In this document: in pieces, positions 23,630 through 34,185 of the stretch
Layout: each line of letters starts with the position of its first letter
How positions within the stretch are numbered: the first letter of the stretch is position 1
Source of the DNA: Arenicola marina
Taxonomy: Eukaryota; Annelida; Polychaeta; Arenicolidae
Length of the DNA: 64,000 nt
Assembly: GCA_964019135.1 (NCBI GenBank)
Contig: OZ025248.1
Location: 14,639,574 to 14,703,573 of the forward strand
Reading direction: 5' to 3'
The notes under the pieces: generated by a model
Databases searched by the model: none
Told to the model about the DNA's origin: nothing
What the model saw: only the letters and a program-made list of their open reading frames with translations
Program-made: the position numbers and the translations under genes

Positions 23630-24665
23630 TCGAAACTTGACCACTGCGTTTCGCCTCATAGGGCTATAAAGTCTCGTTCGCTTAGACTTCCGGTTTAGTC
23701 ATTTTGGGGACAAACAAACGAAGCACGTGTTCGGAACGAGTTTAGAATCTCTGCGCACACTGGTATCCTCACTATCTGTGACGTACATGACGTGTATGTT
23801 ACGCAAAGAGAGACTTGGAACCAGACTACCTGCGCAAAAGTCAGGCGCCGAGGGGTGGGTCCATTGCGGAAGGCCTAGCGATATGATTAAGAATATTTAA
23901 GAAATATAGCTTCACAAGACGGATAGACGACATATTTTTTATTCGTTTGCGCCATCACAATGACGAATATTTGTTACGACGGGACAATACGACTGAGAAA
24001 TTAACGTTTTTTTGCATTTCCTACGAAAACGAGGCATTATGACGTCACACGGATTCTCCCCGGTGACAACGTTGGCGCTACGCTTCAAACAGAAAACTTA
24101 CAAAAATGAAGATACTTGGTCTTTTTGTGATCCAAAAGTGATACGAAAACATCCAACTGGTCTTATTGTATCTTTACTATGTGGTTTAATGACGCATCTG
24201 TGTGCTGTTACTCCATGTACTGCACATTTTGACAGTGGAATGGTTAAGTCGATCCCTTGCTATTGCCATTTTTGTTACTGCGGAGGCACGCGAACGTCTG
24301 TGACGTCACTCGCTGTTTGAGAAACTTGCGAAAGCCCGGGTGCGGGGCTAAATTTAGAACGTTATTTTTAGCTTTCGAGTGTTTTGAAGACGGATTTTTC
24401 CTGGTATATTCCCAAAGTTCTGCGCTTCATCGCCTCGAAATATTTTAACGTATATCTCCCATAGCCATGTTTAGTGAAATGGTACTCATAGTCTTTAGAC
24501 TAAACCTGGAAAGAAATTGACTTATAGCTGCCTATACTTCAACATGGAGCACGTGTGTTTGTTTGTCCCCAAAACTGAAGTCTCGCGGCCCGATCGCGAG
24601 AACTGTATAGCCCTATTGCCTTCGCCACCACGTGTTAAGCCAAGACCGTCTCGGAACGAGCACCC
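23630..24665. mobile_element. ~1.0-kb element with degenerate ~100-bp inverted ends
   Basis: The stretch at 23655-23745 reappears inverted at 24545-24650. Shared blocks are ATAGGGCTATA (inverted TATAGCCCTAT), TTTTGGGGACAAACAAAC (inverted GTTTGTTTGTCCCCAAAA), CACGTG and CTCGTTCCGA. The interior has no recognisable transposase. This is probably a non-autonomous DNA transposon that inserted in the proposed ARL6 intron. Its ends are not precisely defined, and I saw no target duplication. Confidence 0.45.
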
Positions 24666-27090
24666 AGTTCAGGGTTGTCCAAAAGTTTAAAGAAGAGTAA
24701 ATTTCCACAACGAGAAGTAAATTTAAAGTTTAGAAAAGACACTAGGCCTAACTTTCGGAAAATATCACACTACTACCACATGACCACCCCGACAGGGCCT
24801 GGTGGATTTCATCGGGGTATTGGCGTTGTACACGGCGGCCGGAGAGTACGCCCCTTTCAAGGCGCCATTAGTATTCGCCAAGCCTGGCCCCGGGACCTGA
24901 TCGACATACGGCCACGTGGCCCCCGCCGGGAGCAGGTGCTCCTTGTCACATAGACCGGGAATCTATGAGAAATCGCGGCGCTATTAAAGCCGCCATCACT
25001 GCTTGCTCATACACCGCGACACCCAAGGTGCCTAGCTTGACCCAGAACACACACGAACAAATTAAGCCACAACAGTCCAATAAAAGAAAACAAAAAAGAA
25101 ACTGGCGTCTAAAGAACTTTGCATGGACACCGTTGTGTCCCTAGAAAGCGGGCTTGCCTGGGGGCACTTGCGCCAAGTCTAAATAGGGCCTGCAGCGGTC
25201 AATGTAGCTTGAAATAACTCCTACAAACGGGCATTTTAGCCCACAATCTCACCTACAAGGGGCAACACTGAGGGAAGCGAAAGTGCCTTGAGTCCATTTC
25301 CCCGTTCTCTCATCATTGGCGACCGAACCAGAGGGGTCACCTTTGTGCGGCGCCATGGTTCCCAGGGTAAGGGCAATACGTCAATTGTGAGCACAGGTAT
25401 GTCCATGTATAGTTCAGCCCTACTAAGTACCGTCACAATCGCAGCTCTCACTTGCTTTCCTGATTTTTGACAAATTTTCCTATTTGGCCAGAATCTCTAT
25501 ACTTTATCTTTGGGCTTAGTTCCGTTGCCATGAAACGTCATCATGACGTCATTGACGCTTACCAAATTGGCTTCTAGCTTTTCACGGTACCTACTCACGA
25601 ACTTATAGTGATCTTACCTATAGTCGGCGTGTTTAATATCTGCCGCCTCGCTTTCATAAATATTTTTGTCCGTGCAAAATTTGGAGCCACGATTTATGTA
25701 TTAATTTGCTCCATTACACGAGACCCTTGTGATTTTAACTTACTTGAAAGTGTATCTTGTTTAATAACAGCAAAACTCGATAGTCTCTAGCATAAAGTAT
25801 AGCAGACGAAAGTGTGTTGACAGCCACCTTTTCATGACATCGTAAAGTGAAGGTCATATTACTGCGTTTTCATTGGTTAAAAGTAAGCCCACGGAAGAAT
25901 CTAATATCAGGCACTAGAAAAGGGGACAGAGCATTATGTGCCCATGCAAAGTTTCTATAATAACAGTAATTTTAGCGTCTCAAAGCAAAAGCAATGCAAA
26001 AGGAATGAGTTTTTAGCTTCAATGTTCATATATATGGGAGGAACTATAAACGCATGTAAGCTTAATTTCAAGTTACGGCTTGACATTGACACAACCTAAC
26101 CCCCCTGCCCAAAATACCAGCAATACTATCACCCACAGACATGGCAGATGACAAGGTAAACAGAGCGACGGCCATAGCGAAACTTGTCTGCTTCGTTTGC
26201 GTGAAACTCGTAATGTTGGCATCATGTGAATTCTTTTGACAACAGGACTGTGAGTACGCCAAATTCTGTTGGGTCTTTGGTTCAAGTTGACAAATATAAA
26301 CTGATTTTAGGCTTGTCAATGAAACATTTCGCGTCAAATTAGAAAACGAGGCGGCAAATAGTTTCCGTGCCGACTATAGTGGTTAAATAGGTGAAAATGA
26401 AACGATTTCACAATTTCGTCGGCTAACGTAAACTTGGTCGTCAATTTTGACGCACACGTTTCGGTAACGCAAAAAAAGATACGCACGGCAACATTTGTGC
26501 GTGGATATCAGGTACAGCGTCAAATCAACCGGTAGTCGCTATGAAGTATAATAGTCGAGTAATAGAGGTTCTAAAATTATGACGTCATGACGTCATGGCA
26601 TGACGCACGGCAACGTCCAAATATCTAAACACAAACATTTGTGCCCTCAAGCCAAAACGTTGATTAGGACGGCGGTAGGACTGTTAGTCCTTCAGATATA
26701 GCTTCACCTAATTACCGAAAATTGCTATTCTCCATCATTACGGGTAAATGAAAAACGAGCAGACGAAAAAAGGACTCTGCAGCTAAGATGTAAAGGATAA
26801 TAATGCTTTACTGCCAATAGTAATCTGGAGACATATCTTCCCTACCATTATACGCAAAGATCGAAGAATATAGCTAGTTTTTTCCGATTTTTGACGAATT
26901 TTCTAAGTTAGAGGGAATTTGTATACTTTATCATTGGAAAAATCTTCGTGGTAAAGCAAAGTGAGATCGCTCAACCGGAAGTACGTCATATTGAAGGAAG
27001 TTTGATTATCTCCATAGGGTTCCATGTAAAACGCGTTCGACTATATACCAAAAAGTTACAGAGCCATGTCGCCGTGTTTAGAGTAAATTT
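24666..27090. other. Intronic or intergenic stretch with one orphan MITE end
   Basis: No gene is recognised. At 25133-25176 there is a lone right end of the Mutator-like MITE family (AGAAAGCGGGCTTGCCTGG then GGGCACTTGCGCCAA). Two adjoining TGACGTCA palindromes lie at about 26580-26597. The rest holds only short open frames with no family resemblance. Confidence 0.4.
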
Positions 27091-27923
27091 CCCCAGCCTG
27101 AGAGATTGAGGGCTTTAACATTGGAGGTCCCATAGGGAATTGCCGTCACCCCTGGAAGTGGCAGATTGGCAGTCGGCCAGTGCTGGGGAATAGGGTTGTT
27201 TGTGGTATGGGATAGAAAGGCTCCACATTGAGCGGAAATGTATCTCCGGTGACTAGGGAGATGGTTTCCCATCATATACATTGCCTAATTTTCCACCTGG
27301 GCCCGAAAGAGGCCAATTTGCGAAAGTGGCAGTTTGGGAGTCGGCCAGTGCTGGGGAATAGGGTTGCTTATGGAATGGGATAGAAAAGCCCGATATTGAG
27401 GGGAAATGTATCTCCGGTGACTAAGGAGGTGGTTTCCCATCATATACATTTCCTATTTTCCACCTGGGCCCCAAAGAGTCCAATTTGCGTAAGTGGCAGA
27501 TTGGGAGTCGGCCAGTGCTGGGGAATAGGGTTGCTTATGGAATAGGGATAGAAAGGCTCCACATTGAGAGGAAATGCATCTCCGGTGACTAGGGAGATGG
27601 TTTACCATCATATACATTGCCTAATTTCCACCTGGGCCCCAAAGAGTCCAATTTGCGTAAGTGGCAGTTTGGGAGTCGCCAGTGCTGGGGAATAGGGTTA
27701 CTTACAGAATGGGAGAGAAAGGCCTATATTGAAAGGAAATGCATCTCCGGGGACTAAGGAGGTGGTTTCCCATCATATACATTGCCTAATTTCCACCTGG
27801 GCCCCAAAGAGTCCAACTTGCGTAAGTGGCAGATTGGGAGTCGGCCAGTGCTAGGGAATAGGGTTACTTATGGAATGGGAGAGAAAGGTCTCATATTGAA
27901 AGGAAATATATCTCTGGTGGGCA
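27091..27923. repeat. 167-bp satellite-like tandem repeat, 5 copies
   Basis: The landmark GCCAGTGCTGGGGAATAGGG recurs at 27176, 27344, 27511, 27678 and 27844, a period of 166-168 bp. Each unit also has TCTCCGGTGACTA, GGTTTCCCATCATATACAT and CCACCTGGGCCCCAAAGAG. The array is cut by a MITE at 27924, and a degenerate unit resumes beyond it at about 28655-28750. The period is close to a nucleosome repeat. A further partial copy lies inside the composite element at 29951-30198. Confidence 0.9.
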
Positions 27924-28645
27924 TTGGCGCAAGTGCCCCCAGGCAAGCCCGCTTCTCTAGGGGCACAACGGTAACAATGTTAAAATCCTTCGACGTTAGT
28001 AGAGATTCGACTGTACCTTTTATTATAATGTGGGTGCGTGCAATAATAGTGCTTACGTATTCTATATACCTTGTTCTATCTTCTGACATCAAGAAAGTGT
28101 GTCAACACTAGATTGTTGCAGTCATATTTTCGCGAACAAATGTTCGAGCATGCGACTTTTCCCTACCAACCGCCATGCGTATGCAGCGCCACCTGGCGAA
28201 TCCCGCCACCATTTGTAGCCTGGGTCCCAAACTTTGTAACAGTCAATGACCTGTGAAAGAGGGCGTGCTGTTGTCTTTAAGTTCAAAGCGAGCGACTGAC
28301 AAGGCCCTTTAGCGGAGAGTCATATGCTAACGGAGAGGAGGAACCAAGTCGCATTCACAGCTACCGGCATCCGCCAAAAACAAATATGGCGGACGGCTGG
28401 TCGGGAACAGTTGTGTGCTCCAACATTTCTTCGCGAAAATATAACCGAAACAACCTAGTGTCGACACACTTTATTGATGTCAGATGATAAAACAAGGTAT
28501 ATAGAATACGTAAACACTATGATTGTTCGAGCACACATTATAATAAAAGCTACAGTCGATTCCCTACTAACGTCGAAGGATTTTAACATTGTTACCGTTG
28601 TGCCCCTAGAGAAGCGGGCTTTTTGCCTGGGGGCACTTGCGCCAA
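27924..28645. mobile_element. Mutator-like MITE, 722 bp, ~225-bp inverted repeats, 9-bp target duplication
   Basis: The ends are long inverted copies starting TTGGCGCAAGTGCCCCCAGG. The left arm runs to about 28150, and the right arm (28420-28645) is its reverse complement with few differences. The 9 bases TGGTGGGCA occur directly outside both ends (27915-27923 and 28646-28654), a clean target duplication. Long inverted repeats plus a 9-bp duplication fit the Mutator superfamily. There is no transposase inside, so it depends on another element. It sits inside the fifth unit of the 167-bp satellite. Confidence 0.85.
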
Positions 28646-28654
28646 TGGTGGGCA

Positions 28655-29603
28655 GTGAGACGGTTTAATTTCCACCCTAATTTCCCCCTGGGCCCCAAAA
28701 AATCGAATTTATGTAAGTGGTAGATTGGGAGACGGTAGATTGGGAGATCATGCATAATAGCCCTAAAACGCCCCCCCCCCCCCCCCCACTTGCTCCCCGG
28801 CATAAGTGGCAGACAGACAGTAACTGGCATACGCCGCGGCACTCTACATAAATTGCAGACCATAACTGGTAATTTGTAACTGGCAGACTCTAGCGCGCGC
28901 TAACACTCACGACGACCAAGCGATTTTCCTCTGAATACCGAAAATGTGGTCAATAAACCTATCGATCTCCCGGCAGAGGGCGTTACAGAACAGAATGAAA
29001 ATTGTTAAAAAAAACGTGTACCTTATCAAACTAGGCTTAAAACCCCCTTACTCTTGATTAGGTTTGACATTAGGGTTTGCCATCTCTACCTGTTCTAATT
29101 GGTTTTATTTTCCGACTCATAGCAGGTTTTTCTTGTTCATTTTGGTAATCAGTTTATTGTTCACTTGTGGGTGAAATAGTTGCCCGATGCTTGTGAAATG
29201 TTGTTTACGGCGTATCTAGCGTAACTAGAAAGAACCCAGTATTCCTGTTGGTTGTCTCTTTTGTGACATATTGAAAGGTACTGTGTCCATTTTGAGATTG
29301 TGCAATTACTCGGAAGTATGAAACGACTGTAATTTGTTCATTCTTTGTGTTAGAGTAAGTAGAATGCTTGGTCCGAATGCTTTATACCGGAGGTTGCATG
29401 AGTTGTGTTGTCAGATTCCACATTACATCCGTGTCAACGTAAACATCAGCTGCCTTATCATGGCGAATAATGAGCAATCTGAATGCCCAACACACCCTAC
29501 CACCTATAGAAACAAAGCTAAATTGTGCCCTAACTTAGCCACAAGCAAACAATACATAACCATATGGTTAAACAAAATTTCAATTTTCCTCAGCAGGGCT
29601 TCC
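28655..29603. other. Degenerate satellite remnant and non-coding stretch
   Basis: After the MITE, a decayed satellite unit (CCCTGGGCCCC, GTAGATTGGGAG) continues to about 28750, followed by an 18-base C-run near 28775. The rest holds no gene I can support. Confidence 0.4.
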
Positions 29604-30753
29604 TTTGCGCAAGTGCCCCCAGGCAAGCCCGCTTCTCTAAGGGGCACAGCGGTAACAATGTTAAAATCCTTTGACGTTAGCAGAGAATCGACTGTACCTT
29701 TTATTATAATGTGGGCGCGTACAATAATAGTGTTTACGTATTCTGTATACCTTGTTCTATCTTCTGACATCAAGAAAGTGTGTCAACACTAGATTGTTGC
29801 AGTTATATTTTCGCGAACAAATGTTGGAGCATGCGACTTTTCTCTACCAACCACCATGCGTATGCAGTGCCACCTGGCAAGTCCCGCCACCATATGAACC
29901 ATTTGTAGCCTGGGTCCCAAACGGCTGGTCGGGAAAAGTTGTGTACTCCAACAGTGCTGGGGAATATGGTTGCTTATGGAATGGGATAGAAAGGTTCCAC
30001 ATTGAGAGGAAATGCATCTCCGGTGACTAGGGAGATGGTTTACCATCATATACATTGCCTAATTTCCACCTGGGCCCCAAAGAGTCCAACTTGCGTAAGT
30101 GGCAGATTGGGAGTCGGCCAGTGCTAGGGAATAGGGTTACTTATGGAATGGGAGAGAAAGGTCCCATATTGAAAGGAAATATATCTCTGGTGGGCATTGG
30201 GGCAAGTGCCCCCAGGCAAGCCCGCTTCTCTAGGGGCACAACGGTAACAATGTTAAAATCCTTCGACGTTAGTAAAGAATCGACTGTACCTTTTATTATA
30301 ATGTGGGCGCGTACAATAATAGTGCTTACGTATTCTATATACTTTGTTCTATCTTCTGACATCAAGAAAGTGTATCAACACTAGATTGTTGCAGTTATAT
30401 TTTCGCGAACAAATGTTGGAGCATGCGACTTTTCTCTACAAACCACCATGCGTATGCAGTGCCACCTGGCAAGTCCCGCCACCATATGAACCATTTGTAG
30501 CCTGGATCCCAAACGGCTGGTCGGGAATAGTTGTGTACTCCAACATTTCTTCGAGAAAATATAACCAAAACAACCTAGTGTCGATGCACTTTATTGATGT
30601 CAGATGATAGAACAAGGTATATAGAATACGTAAATGCTATGATTGTTCGAGCACACATTATAATATAAGCTACAGTCGATTCGTCGAAGGATTCTAATAT
30701 TGTTACTGTTGTGCCCCTAGAGAAGCGGGCTTGCCTGGGGGCACTTGGGCCAA
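29604..30753. mobile_element. Composite MITE of the same Mutator-like family with an internal copy of another locus
   Basis: The outer ends are the family's inverted repeats (TTTGCGCAAGTGCCCCC at 29604, GGGGGCACTTGGGCCAA ending at 30753), flanked by a 10-bp duplication CAGGGCTTCC (29594-29603, 30754-30763). Inside, the left half (29604-29950) stops at TACTCCAAC and passes into a piece of the 167-bp satellite (29951-30198). Then comes a second left end, still carrying the TCTGGTGGGCA flank that belongs to the MITE at 27924. From 30199 it continues normally to the right end. It therefore contains a copied segment of the upstream locus, flank included. Confidence 0.8.
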
Positions 30754-30763
30754 CAGGGCTTCC

Positions 30764-31786
30764 ATGCAAAGCAGGGCACAACAAGTACATGTCTTCCACT
30801 TGGCCAGAGTCCTGAATTGCAGGTGTCAATTCCTCATCGATTTAAAAACCCTGATTGAGTGAATTTAAATTGTTGATGATTTTACAGCCTATACATTAGG
30901 ATTGTGGCTGAGCGTTAGTATGTTATAGGTTTTTCAGGCATTATATATAACTTTCTATGTCTTGGGGAATTTTAAGAAGTTATAGATAGAATGTAAGTCA
31001 GTAGTAGCATAGCATCAAGGTATCAGCTAGAAAACCAGTCTGCCCACCAGATGGGTGGGCAGCTTCAATTTTGGCTGATAGATGTTTACCTGCCCAAAAA
31101 GAGCCTTTTTGTCAGGAGGTTTCAAAGCAAGTCTTAGCATTTGCAATCTTATATGACATCAAGATTTTTTTTTATCAGATTTTAAATTGCAAGCTGGAAA
31201 TGTGATCTGATTGGCTTGTGCCATGTTGTATATGTATACTGAATACTTCTGGCTAATACCCTGCATAGCATTATAGTAAGTAGTAAAGTAATAAATAAGT
31301 TATTGATATTTGAGGCTGAGGGACCCAGGTGTCACAAGGTTCCCAGGTGTCACAAGCTTCTCCTTAGGGTCCTGAAGCAGCGCATTGACGCTGCCACCAA
31401 AATCATGCACAGCATGAAAGTTGAAGCAGCAGACTAAAGCGCATCGGATACTTTTATAATATGAGTAAAGACGTCAACTAAAATGTTAAGTAATAGATTA
31501 TGTTGCATAGAATAAGGAATGTTAAGATATATGCATGATACTCGCAGAAAGTAATTTAAATTTATTTATTTCTCATAACCTGTTTGATTTTAAGTAAAGC
31601 TGCTATAGTCTGACCTTTTCATATCAGTGATACTAGACTTATTTCAGAATATATTAATTTGGTATTTTTTTAAGTTTCACATTTATTTCAATTTCTGAGT
31701 GAATTAATACTCATTTGTATCAAAGCATATACATTCACATAATGACCTTGAATAATGCTTTTTCCTGCAATTTTTTTTTATTACAG
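30764..31786. other. Intronic stretch with one candidate small terminal exon
   Basis: It is mostly AT-rich with no clear gene. At 31369, TTCTCCTTAG is followed by a 22-codon open frame (VLKQRIDAATKIMHSMKVEA...) ending in TAA at 31434-31436. This could be a terminal exon of an unidentified gene. The interval ends in a pyrimidine tract and TTACAG at 31781-31786, the acceptor used by the ARL6 exon. Confidence 0.35.
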
Positions 31787-31851
31787 GCTGGAAGTTGACA
31801 GTGAGTGGTGTACGTCTGACATTGGATTCCATCTGAAGGCCTATTCTTATC

Positions 31852-32427
31852 ATGGGGTTTCTCTCAAAGCTTGGTGAGTGGCTGGGCATGAGAAAGAAGG
31901 AAGCCAATGTGGTGGTAGTTGGCTTAGACAACAGCGGTAAGACGACCATCATCAACAAGCTGAAGCCAGACGACGCCAGGACGCACGATATCGTTCCAAC
32001 TATAGGCTTCAACGTGGAGAAGTTCCAGACCAAGGCATTATCGTTCACAGCCTTCGACATGTCAGGTCAGGGTCGCTACCGCAACCTGTGGGAACACTAC
32101 TACCGCGAGTGCCAGGGAATCATCTTCGTCATCGACAGCAGCGACAAGCTCCGGATGACGGTGGCCAAGGATGAGCTGAATATGCTGCTGGGACACGCCG
32201 AGATCCAACACAGACGCCTCCCGATCCTGTTTTTTGCCAACAAGATGGACATGCGCGATGCCCTGTCCAGTGTCAAGTGCTCCAGCATGCTGGAACTGGA
32301 AATGCTCCGGGACAAACCTTGGCACATATGTGCCAGCAACGCCTTGACGGGGGAGGGCCTAGAGGAAGGGGTCGGCTGGCTCACCGACCAACTCAAAGAC
32401 GCTCTCAGTCAAAAGCGAAAGAAATAA
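31852..32427 (+). CDS. ARL6: ARL6/BBS3 small GTPase
   Basis: ARL6 is the Arf-like GTPase that, in its GTP form, recruits the BBSome coat to membranes for traffic to cilia. The 191-residue product (human: 186) has Gly2 near a basic amphipathic N-terminal helix ([17 protein letters not shown]), the P-loop GLDNSGKT at 24-31, switch I PTIGF with Thr50, the [16 protein letters not shown] block with Gln73, the NKMD base-binding motif at 130-133 and CASNAL near 160-165. DMSGQ in place of the usual Arf DVGGQ is an ARL6 hallmark. Thr31 and Gly169, altered in human Bardet-Biedl patients, are intact. The coding region is one exon. An acceptor (TTACAG) at 31786 gives a 65-base leader, pointing to an upstream noncoding exon, probably the X-box exon at 23.4 kb. 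An AATAAA near 33729 could end the transcript. Confidence 0.95.
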   Translation: MGFLSKLGEWLGMRKKEANVVVVGLDNSGKTTIINKLKPDDARTHDIVPTIGFNVEKFQTKALSFTAFDMSGQGRYRNLWEHYYRECQGIIFVIDSSDKLRMTVAKDELNMLLGHAEIQHRRLPILFFANKMDMRDALSSVKCSSMLELEMLRDKPWHICASNALTGEGLEEGVGWLTDQLKDALSQKRKK

Positions 32428-34185
32428 CAACAGTTCCCTTCTGTAGATTCCGGTTCCTAAGGTGCCCGACAAGGTTCATCTTTTGGCTGCTGCGTCGTGT
32501 TACAGTAGAAGAGACTTTTATTTTCTGTCGATGTGTTGTGAATGTACAGTATATATGTGAGTTAATGATATTAGCGGCCGTCAAAGTTCAATTTACTATA
32601 ATCTGGTATTGATTGTGTGACACATGGGTTCTAACTCGGGGCCTTTACCGGTTATTATGGCCATTGAAAAAACTCATTTACTTCATATCACGAATCAATA
32701 ACACTATTACCGATTCACTGCACGTAAAACGGTTTACTTGTGGCTATAATGTGTGGGAGCTTACACACACTCTAGCTGGCCCAGGGCATCACACAAGATA
32801 CATGAAATCAAACGATCCCCTTGGAAGTTTTATTGCGTATATAATTCTTGGAATTTCCATGGCTCTCCTGCTGCTTCATGTCCGTCCGTTCGTACGCAGC
32901 CCAGGTGGTCTAGCTCTACGTGTGCAAAGCACATAATTTATTTAATTTATTTACCATGAATTTTCTCTTCATATATACACGTTGCATTTGGAAAGTACGG
33001 AATTCAATATCATTACAAATGTCTTTATCTATACACGTCGCGTTTGGAAAGTACAGAATTCACTATCATTTCATATATTCCTTAACTGAGTATTGTTACA
33101 GTCTTGGTTTAAACATATATGTTATTTTGCAATTAGGAAACCGGCAATGCCTATACAAATCCCTCTTGCTCTTGTAACAGTCTTCTGTCACATCCGGTGT
33201 TATGTCATCTAATATTAACGCGACTAGGGTAATTTTTGTTAGATGAAGCATTGACCAAGAGAGTTCACGAGTAGACGTTGCTATAGTGATCGCGTGCCAC
33301 CATGTAACATACACATGCAGTGCCTATACGAACTGACCGCCGCAAACCGACTTGATCCAACAGCATCGCTCTGTCACGCACGTTACGTAGTGACCAGCGT
33401 TAGTGTCCCGATTATGATAATTATATGGAAATCCATCCTTTATTATTGCATCGAGTGCTTTCATATTGTACGCTTTTCGTTTAGTATTTCTGCAGAGTAT
33501 TTCTTCACCTGTGTTTTTTTGTTTTACAGTTTGTCCGTCCACTGCATCTCTGCGATGCAGAATATAGAAGTGAAGGCCTTGTGATCTCTACCATATGGTC
33601 ATTATTATTAAGTAATTTAATACAAGAGCATTGAAATCAAACATGGGACCAAACTTTCCGCATAATATGTATCCTCTGTGATTACATGTATGTATCAAAA
33701 TTTACACATTAATGAGTGAAACTTGTGAATAAAACATTCCATATTTGTCGCACTGCATTCTGGGGTGTCGTGTGCACAAAACTGGCCTCAAACACAGTTC
33801 ATTTTCTTTCGCGTGAAGTGGTAATGAAGGGTAACATTATGTCATCTATGAAAATTGGATTTAATTACTGGCAGATAAACAACGAATGGGATATCAATAA
33901 TTGCGGTGTGATTGGGTAAATCATGAAGGGACGTTTGCAACACAGTTGCTGGCTATGGCAAGAGACATCACTTGGTAACACATTATTTACGTTGTTTCTT
34001 CCTTCCAGAGACTACAATGCATGTCCAGGATCTGACTTGATATCCCTACAGAATGTCCTATTATACGGCCCAATGCAGTCAGATTTTAAAATCAACAGGT
34101 GATTCAGAATTCGAATACATCCATTTGAGAGCAATGACCCAGTGAGGACAATATCTGCCACAGCCGTCCCGTGCTGGATCTGTCC
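32428..34185. other. ARL6 3' UTR and intergenic stretch
   Basis: No further coding region is supported. The stretch is AT-rich. Two similar blocks of about 50 bp (TACACGTTGCATTTGGAAAG... and TACACGTCGCGTTTGGAAAG...) lie at 32976 and 33033. An AATAAA at about 33729 is a candidate poly(A) signal for ARL6. Confidence 0.4.

Noticed and set aside
24675-24953. 92-residue frame with Arg/Gly-rich end
   Set aside because: No family match; composition driven by a GC-rich patch.
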